This document shows, one piece after another, positions 5,133 to 10,631 of a DNA stretch of 10,631 nt (positions are counted from its first letter, which is position 1; every line of letters begins with the position of its first letter). The stretch covers positions 1-10,631 of the forward strand of contig QMQS01000029.1 of the NCBI GenBank assembly GCA_003650585.1, given 5' to 3'. The position numbers were made by a program, and so were the translations under genes. This stretch comes from Candidatus Woesearchaeota archaeon. Lineage in GTDB: Archaea; Nanobdellota; Nanobdellia; Woesearchaeales; B29-G15. Below the pieces are notes generated by a model, which saw only the letters and a list, made by a program, of their open reading frames with translations, was not told the origin of the DNA and did no database searches.

Positions 5133-6607
5133 ACTTGAGATTGGGAAAGAGGGGAGTATTCTATACTGCAATATCTCTGCTTATTGTGAGTATAATGCTA
5201 CTTGCATTCAAATCAAAGCCAACTGAAATAGCTTCAGGAAGATTTGATGCAGAGGCATCCCGTGTAGAGGTTGCCAATGCTCTCGTGAAGAATATTAATG
5301 AGGGGTTTATTGAAAGGTTACTCAAGGTGTCTAGCTATAGGGCACTGAATGCCTTAGCATTGTATATTAATACAACAAAAGATCCCATTGACCCTTCGGA
5401 ACTAAACGATGTCTTCAAAGAGGTGCTTATCACTGGCAATATTAGTGGCAAGCCTATAGATGAGGAGATAGGAATAAAGATTATGGAGAACTACACCCTC
5501 GTTGATAATCTCAGGCGGCTCGAAGAAGCCGCATGGGAAGGCTTGAGTATTATAACCAGGTTCAACACAACAAACTCCAATGTGGTTGTGTTTCAGTCAA
5601 ACGCCTCTGGAGCTTTTAATGTAATCGTAAACCTTACCCTAAGGTATACTGTATTGGCTGGCACTGCCACCTGGAATGTGAAAAAAACATGGAGTGTTAA
5701 GGTGCCGATAGAGGGTTTATACGACCCACTATGGTTCAAGTGGGAAGGCAGAGCAATACCAATAGAGTTTGCAGAGTATGAGGTAGATTATGCAAAGAAC
5801 TGGACATCGCTTTTCAAATTCATTGATAATATTGATTATATGCGACAGCCCTATGGTCCCAGTTATCTCATGAGACTCACAGGGCAATACAATCTATCAT
5901 CTCGCTGTTGTGGTATCGAGTCAGCAGTGAACCCTTATTACCTCAACTTTACTAGAGAGTACAATAGGACATATATTGACTTCTGCTTTTATACTGTGGG
6001 GAAGTGTGCCCCGTATGGTGTAAACAAAACACTCTACGAATTAGAGAATATCACGACTCATACTCCGAACACCAAGTTTTATGGATTCAAACTAGATGCA
6101 AGGCACTATGTTGGGTTTAGTGCAGAAAAGGGCTCTGGCACAGTAGGGTTAAAGCCAAGTGGTAAGCCCAGTGTTGGGGTGATAGAGTGTGAGATTAATA
6201 CCAAGAATAACTGGACACAGTGCGATAGCGCCCAGTGGCATACCACCATACTAGGCACAAGGGCAGTGTGCGAACACACAGATGGCTATGACAAGATTAT
6301 TGCTGCAGGGTTTAGGTTGAGGAATGAGGATGATGACTACACATACTTTGATGTGCCAAACTCAACAAGATTGGATGGGGGTGTTTGGTACTACAACAAT
6401 ACAGATGTTTATATTAACGACTCTGGAACATGGACATTAAGGGTAAGATGCGAAGACAGGCAAGGGCTAGTTGATGCAAGAACAGAGAGTTGGTTTGTGC
6501 CATGGGGCACTGCAAACATAATATTTATTAACCAATCTGGGAATATCACCGCAATTATAAACTGCACAGGAGGAGAATGCGACGAGATAAACATCACCTT
6601 AGAATGA
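5123..6607 (+). CDS. Sequon-rich exported protein with pilin-like N-terminus
   Basis: The protein has 494 residues. A basic head (MEINLRLGKRG) precedes one hydrophobic segment (VFYTAISLLIVSIMLLAF, about 12-29), again prepilin-like or a simple anchor. A helical stalk follows (about 38-145), then a long beta-rich outer part. I count 20 N-x-S/T sequons by eye, several times what composition alone would give, so the outside part is probably N-glycosylated. Cysteines are few and local: CC at SSRCCG near residue 254, CFYTVGKC, and C-terminal pairs such as CTGGEC, which suggests disulfides in an extracellular domain. I recognise no named domain. It overlaps the preceding gene by 10 nt and the next by 4 nt (ATGA), so the three products are probably made in fixed ratio. 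A surface or pseudopilin-like role is inferred; an enzymatic role cannot be excluded. Confidence 0.72.
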   Translation: MEINLRLGKRGVFYTAISLLIVSIMLLAFKSKPTEIASGRFDAEASRVEVANALVKNINEGFIERLLKVSSYRALNALALYINTTKDPIDPSELNDVFKEVLITGNISGKPIDEEIGIKIMENYTLVDNLRRLEEAAWEGLSIITRFNTTNSNVVVFQSNASGAFNVIVNLTLRYTVLAGTATWNVKKTWSVKVPIEGLYDPLWFKWEGRAIPIEFAEYEVDYAKNWTSLFKFIDNIDYMRQPYGPSYLMRLTGQYNLSSRCCGIESAVNPYYLNFTREYNRTYIDFCFYTVGKCAPYGVNKTLYELENITTHTPNTKFYGFKLDARHYVGFSAEKGSGTVGLKPSGKPSVGVIECEINTKNNWTQCDSAQWHTTILGTRAVCEHTDGYDKIIAAGFRLRNEDDDYTYFDVPNSTRLDGGVWYYNNTDVYINDSGTWTLRVRCEDRQGLVDARTESWFVPWGTANIIFINQSGNITAIINCTGGECDEINITLE

Positions 6608-9600
6608 AAAGAGGGGACACATGGCTCGGGATTATATTCATAGTTCTTGGCTACTTAATCATAGCACCGTATATGGTGTCGGGTGAAGGCGTAGGAAAGC
6701 TTACTATCCTAAACCCTCACTCCCACCCTTTCTTACATGGCAACTGGAGTGTGAGGTTCATCACAGAGGGCAAGAGCAACCTCATAATAAAGCCATTACC
6801 TGGCACCACATGGACCACAGCAGAAACCCATGGTAATCAAACCGACCTTATGTTCTTAGGGGTGTGGTGCGGCAATAGGAGTGTGGATTGTGGTGGGTCT
6901 TGCGCACCGTGTAGCTACTCTCTCTCAACTGACTATGTGAAGCTTATTGTTTATACTAAGCATACAATCTACACCTCACCTAAAACCGAGAAGAACTTCT
7001 CACAGTCAGGGCAGAAGGCTTACTACAACATTGGTGATATACCAACAGGGGTTTATGGTACAGGTGAGACCTTGCTATCTGATGTCCAAAACCTAACTGC
7101 TTCGGACGATTCATGGGTAACCACAACAGGATTAGGGGAGCATGTTTATCAACACTTTGTGTTCAACGTGACTACACCTACAGAGAACATCACAAAACTT
7201 GAACTCTATTGGGAGGGACACAGTGGTGATGCAGGTAGCGTTGAGGCGTATGTTAGAAACTTTGCATCATCATGGGAGCAGGTTGCTACGCATGAAAGCC
7301 AAACAACAGACTTTGTGCTCACTGCCATAATAGACGATAACATAGCCAACTACATAGACAACAATCAGGTGCACTTGCTGGTGTTTGACCCGAGCCAAAC
7401 CTTAAAGTGCCATGACAACTCACCAGACCCACCACCATACGAGTGTACTATCTCTTTTACGAATTTCATCTCGCCAGATTACACAGTGACAAGTGCTCAA
7501 GTGGAGGTTTCAGCCAATGGGGATTTAGACGCCTCTGATGAGGAAATCAGTGTATACATTGATGGGGTATACAAAGGGAAGATTTGTGATGGTACCTGCT
7601 CAAACAAATGCTATAGCTATTATGATCCTCATGTGTGGGATGTTACCACTGAGGCCCAAGATAATGCCTTAGATGTCAGGTGTGTGCCCACAAGTGCAGT
7701 AGGATGGCCTCCAGGTCCAGGGTGTTTGTTTAGTTTTGAATGCCAAGCAGTGCTAACCTGGACAGAACAACCAAGCTGCTTTGACAATGGAGTAAGTTGC
7801 TCTGCAGATAGTGACTGTTGCTCTGGAAGTTGTGATGCTGATTGGGATGGCGTTGGTAGCTGGTGCTGTGATGCCAACCAGTGCAGCCACGATGGAACTT
7901 GCTATAGTGCTGGGACTTGCCAAAACACTTATGTCTGCTCCAATGGCAACTGGGTTAATCACTGCAGCAATGGCGTACAGGATTGCGATGAGGAGGGGGT
8001 GGATTGTGGTGGGGCATATTGCCAAGCTTGTTGTACTCCCAACACTGGTGCCTGCAGTGCTGATTCAGAGTGCTGCTCTGGAAGCTGTGATGCTGACTGG
8101 GACGGTGCTGGCAAATGGTGCTGCGATGCTAACCAGTGCAGTCACAATGGGGTTTGCTATGGCGCTGGGACTTGCCAAGACACTTATATTTGCTCTAATG
8201 GTGCCTGGATTGACCACTGCAGTAATGGTGTACAGGATTGTGATGAAGAGGGAGTGGACTGTGGCGGGAGCTCATGTCAAGCATGTAACCCCCCACCATC
8301 TCCTCCCAGTAACCCAAGCCCTGCTTCAGGCACAACCCAAGTGTCAACCTCTGAAGTTGAGTTGAGCGTTTTAGTCTCTGAACCAGAAGGGGATCTTTTG
8401 GATGTCAAGTTCTATGATGCCCTAACTGGTGAGCTTATTGGTGAAGTGAATAATGTGCCAAGTGATACCAGAGCGAGTGTAACTCGGTATAATCTAAATC
8501 CGGGCAAAATCTACAAATGGTATGCCACTGCCACTGATTCATCAGGAGCTACAAGTAGCTCACCCGTGTGGGAATTCATAACAGTCAACCCCTCTTCAGA
8601 TTGGTTCGATACTAATTGCAGATGGCGAGAATATTTTGTTTTTGACAACTACAGAGGGAAGGAGTACAACGTAAAGAACTTCACTGTTCTGGTTGTGCTT
8701 AATTCAAGCAGAATAAACTACTCACTAACCAACAAAGATGATGTCAGGTTTTATGATTATGATGGTACCCCACTCCATCACGAGGTGGAAACTTGGAATG
8801 AGACTGGCAACAGTTACATATGGGTTAAAATACCAAATCTAAAGAATTCCACAGACGATGGAGCTTGGATGTATTTCAATTGCTCAAACACTGCTTCGTA
8901 TCAACCCAGTGCAGCATGGGATAACAATTACGTGGCTGTGTGGCACCTACATGGCACTAATCCAAACGAGGTTGTTGATGCTACATCTAATAACAATGAT
9001 GGTGAGGTGCTTGGTTCTGCATTGGAGTTTGACGGCAAGGAGGATTATGTTGCTGTTAATATGTTCTACAGTGGCTCTAATGCAATCCCAGCAACCACTG
9101 TCTGTGCTTGGACAAAAACCGGCAATAGTGGATACAATATAGTTGCTTCATGGGACAGGAGCGAGTATTGGAGACTTTCAATAGGTGATGACACGTTTGG
9201 TGGTTATGTAGGGTATGTAGGTTGGGATACTCACACTGTTGCGGATGGGGTAGACGACATGAAAGGTAATACCCTAGTTAATGACAACGATTGGCATCTA
9301 GTATGTGGAACTTATGATTCTGCAAGTGGCACAAAGAGAATATATGTAGATGGCAAGCTTGACGCAGAAAGCGAGGGTGCGCATACACCTGGAGAGCCCA
9401 TTGGTTCAAGCAAGACAAGGTTCGGGTTTATTGGAGTTGGCTCTGAGGCGGACAGCTTTGACGGAAAAACGGGTCCAAACAATTTTTTTAATGGCACGAT
9501 TGATGAGGTGCGGATATACAGCCGTGCTCTCTCGCCAGAAGAGATACGCCAGTGCTACCAAGGGGACTGCACCAACAACGGCTTGGTTTTGTATTTGCCT

Positions 9601-10631
9601 TTCAGTGAGGGGGATGGTTTCACCACTCAAGATATTTCAGGTCAAGGGAATCACGGCACACTGTATTCCTCAGAGGGCGGTATCCTACATTTTGATTCAT
9701 CAACAGAGGGCACAAGTAAGAGTGGAACATTTAGCCCCTCAGGCGCACTTGTAACACTAAGGCCTGATGGGCTAACCCACGGGGCTGTAGCTGTGGATGA
9801 GTCAACAACAAACAAGATTAGCACTGAAGGTGGAGCAGCACAAGACTGGAGCAAGTGGAGCCACTGGGGTTCCTCATATTGGTACTCCTCCTCGCAGTTT
9901 GATGACCCAGAGTGGGGGAAGGTGTTTAAAGGCAAAGCAAAGTCCAGCACTTACCTATTTGATTACTATCCTTACACAGTCTCTGCAGGACATGGTTACA
10001 CTCTATCATTCTACCTAAGGTCAGACACACCACTCACAGGGGTTTCTTCAAAGGCCTATGTGGTTTCGAATGTAGGAGGACAACACATAATAGCTTCTGA
10101 AACAAAGGTGATAAATATATCTACCCATTTCAAGAGGTTCACCTATTCATTCACAGTTAATGAAGATGCAAGTGGGACTGCAGGGATAGGGCTACATCTA
10201 TCAGTCCCAGATGGGGTAACAATATACGCTGCTTATCCCCAGTTCGAAGACGAGCGTGTGCCTATTGAAGACGACAAGCTCCTGTTTGTTAAGTATGAGG
10301 GAAATTCGGGACATCCAAATACACACACTGAATTGATGGGGGATTATGTTTACAGCAATGTTTTAACCTATGAGATGAGAGATGGCATTAACATCCCATC
10401 TCAATCTGTTGAGGATTCTGTGGATTACTACTTTTTGACATGGCTACAGGTTCTGCGCGGTAAGGAGGGAGAATGGCAGTTTGCCATTGATGGTGATGAT
10501 GCAGTAGAGTTAGAGATTGATGGACAGATAGTGGCTTCTTATTATGGGGGTCATGGGTTCTGCAATTGCTATACTCACAGTGGCACCATAAACCTAAACG
10601 GAAGACACAAGCTTATAGTGAGGCATGAGGA
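6604..10631 (+). CDS. Giant multidomain surface protein, adhesin-like, 3'-partial
   Basis: The frame is open from ATG 6604 to the right edge (1342 codons, no stop). A basic start (MKRG) and one hydrophobic segment (about residues 7-24) suggest an anchor or signal. Beta-rich regions follow (about 30-390), with a lone VDCGG Cys-rich motif near 95-103. Two copies of a 78-residue Cys-rich module lie at 399-476 and 484-561, then a Pro/Ser linker. A fibronectin III-like domain lies at about 578-663, a DUF2341-like domain at 667-773 (ending ...WVKIPNLK...WMYFNC), and a LamG/concanavalin-like domain at 774-984 (VYVDG-like IYVDGKL, then NGTIDEVRIYSRALSPEEI). A second LamG beginning (about 992-1035) runs into a carbohydrate-binding-like domain (1047-1218). 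A PA14-like domain with WQFAIDGDDAVELEIDG and a His-rich end is cut by the edge. Such assemblies usually bind glycans or partner cells. The start overlaps the upstream stop (ATGA), with no Shine-Dalgarno site. Ligand unknown. Confidence 0.85.
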   Translation, partial: MKRGDTWLGIIFIVLGYLIIAPYMVSGEGVGKLTILNPHSHPFLHGNWSVRFITEGKSNLIIKPLPGTTWTTAETHGNQTDLMFLGVWCGNRSVDCGGSCAPCSYSLSTDYVKLIVYTKHTIYTSPKTEKNFSQSGQKAYYNIGDIPTGVYGTGETLLSDVQNLTASDDSWVTTTGLGEHVYQHFVFNVTTPTENITKLELYWEGHSGDAGSVEAYVRNFASSWEQVATHESQTTDFVLTAIIDDNIANYIDNNQVHLLVFDPSQTLKCHDNSPDPPPYECTISFTNFISPDYTVTSAQVEVSANGDLDASDEEISVYIDGVYKGKICDGTCSNKCYSYYDPHVWDVTTEAQDNALDVRCVPTSAVGWPPGPGCLFSFECQAVLTWTEQPSCFDNGVSCSADSDCCSGSCDADWDGVGSWCCDANQCSHDGTCYSAGTCQNTYVCSNGNWVNHCSNGVQDCDEEGVDCGGAYCQACCTPNTGACSADSECCSGSCDADWDGAGKWCCDANQCSHNGVCYGAGTCQDTYICSNGAWIDHCSNGVQDCDEEGVDCGGSSCQACNPPPSPPSNPSPASGTTQVSTSEVELSVLVSEPEGDLLDVKFYDALTGELIGEVNNVPSDTRASVTRYNLNPGKIYKWYATATDSSGATSSSPVWEFITVNPSSDWFDTNCRWREYFVFDNYRGKEYNVKNFTVLVVLNSSRINYSLTNKDDVRFYDYDGTPLHHEVETWNETGNSYIWVKIPNLKNSTDDGAWMYFNCSNTASYQPSAAWDNNYVAVWHLHGTNPNEVVDATSNNNDGEVLGSALEFDGKEDYVAVNMFYSGSNAIPATTVCAWTKTGNSGYNIVASWDRSEYWRLSIGDDTFGGYVGYVGWDTHTVADGVDDMKGNTLVNDNDWHLVCGTYDSASGTKRIYVDGKLDAESEGAHTPGEPIGSSKTRFGFIGVGSEADSFDGKTGPNNFFNGTIDEVRIYSRALSPEEIRQCYQGDCTNNGLVLYLPFSEGDGFTTQDISGQGNHGTLYSSEGGILHFDSSTEGTSKSGTFSPSGALVTLRPDGLTHGAVAVDESTTNKISTEGGAAQDWSKWSHWGSSYWYSSSQFDDPEWGKVFKGKAKSSTYLFDYYPYTVSAGHGYTLSFYLRSDTPLTGVSSKAYVVSNVGGQHIIASETKVINISTHFKRFTYSFTVNEDASGTAGIGLHLSVPDGVTIYAAYPQFEDERVPIEDDKLLFVKYEGNSGHPNTHTELMGDYVYSNVLTYEMRDGINIPSQSVEDSVDYYFLTWLQVLRGKEGEWQFAIDGDDAVELEIDGQIVASYYGGHGFCNCYTHSGTINLNGRHKLIVRHE
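7798..8031 (+). repeat. Cys-rich module, copy 1
   Basis: This is the first of two in-frame copies of a 78-residue module inside the giant surface protein. It holds 15 cysteines, starting CSADSDCCSGSC and ending VDCGGAYCQAC. The next copy begins exactly 255 nt downstream, with a 21-nt linker between. By hand comparison 65 of 78 residues are identical and every cysteine is kept, while 49 of 234 bases differ. The pattern of cysteines suggests a disulfide-stabilised extracellular module. Confidence 0.92.
8053..8286 (+). repeat. Cys-rich module, copy 2
   Basis: This is the second copy, colinear with copy 1 without insertions or deletions. Of the 37 codons that differ, about 24 are silent, so the pair looks old and kept by selection on the protein rather than freshly duplicated. 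Unlike copy 1, it lacks the extra cysteine directly after the last CQAC and is followed by a proline/serine-rich linker. Confidence 0.92.

Noticed and set aside
7798..8286. Possible CRISPR or mobile-element repeat
   Set aside because: There are only two long units, in frame and coding, with silent divergence. There is no short repeat-spacer pattern and there are no terminal inverted repeats.
7811..8365. A 184-residue open frame (+) over the Cys-rich repeats, with hydrophobic-looking translation
   Set aside because: It lies in another frame of the giant surface gene. Its repeat pattern is only the shifted reading of the TGC/GAT-rich duplicated module. The main frame holds all conserved cysteines and known domains.
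9350..10018. Several open frames on both strands inside the 3' end of the surface gene
   Set aside because: They have random-looking composition, no domains and no start signals. They are shadows of the LamG and carbohydrate-binding-like region in the main frame.

Overview
The window is archaeal. It encodes ribosomal protein eL43, RNA polymerase subunit P, the KEOPS subunit Pcc1, the prefoldin beta subunit and a UPF0147 protein in one compact minus-strand operon. It also shows TATA-type (box A) promoters about 26 nt upstream of start codons, several apparently leaderless, and a tRNA without an encoded CCA. The AT-leaning, tightly packed layout and the cluster of secreted proteins with pilin-like N-termini recall uncultured, possibly DPANN-type, archaea. 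The exact lineage cannot be settled from this sequence.

Layout. (1) 1-542, +: the end of a transglutaminase-like cysteine protease-fold protein, probably cut by the window edge. (2) 570/585-1139, +: a small MscS-like mechanosensitive channel with its own box A. (3) 1140-2400, -: the information-processing operon, in transcription order eL43, rpoP (45 aa, easy to miss), pcc1, prefoldin beta and UPF0147, with very short gaps or overlaps. (4) 2453-2526, -: tRNA-Pro(UGG). (5) 2616-3590, +: a CaCA-family sodium/calcium exchanger-like antiporter. (6) 3594-4523, -: a NOL1/NOP2/Sun-family RNA m5C methyltransferase, convergent with the antiporter. (7) 4617-10631, +: three overlapping genes for exported proteins. 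They are a small protein and a sequon-rich protein with pilin-like N-terminal segments, then a very large multidomain surface protein that runs off the right edge (at least 1342 residues).

How it fits together. The minus-strand genes serve translation, transcription, tRNA modification and protein folding. The plus-strand end is a cell-surface module: two membrane-anchored, class III signal-like proteins are translationally coupled to a giant adhesin-like protein. The giant carries a duplicated 78-residue, 15-cysteine module, a fibronectin III-like domain, a DUF2341-like domain, a LamG/concanavalin-like domain, a carbohydrate-binding-like domain and a PA14-like domain. This three-gene surface module is the best candidate here for something not well described. 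No CRISPR array, insertion sequence or replication origin was seen, and no gap longer than 300 bases lacks a gene.
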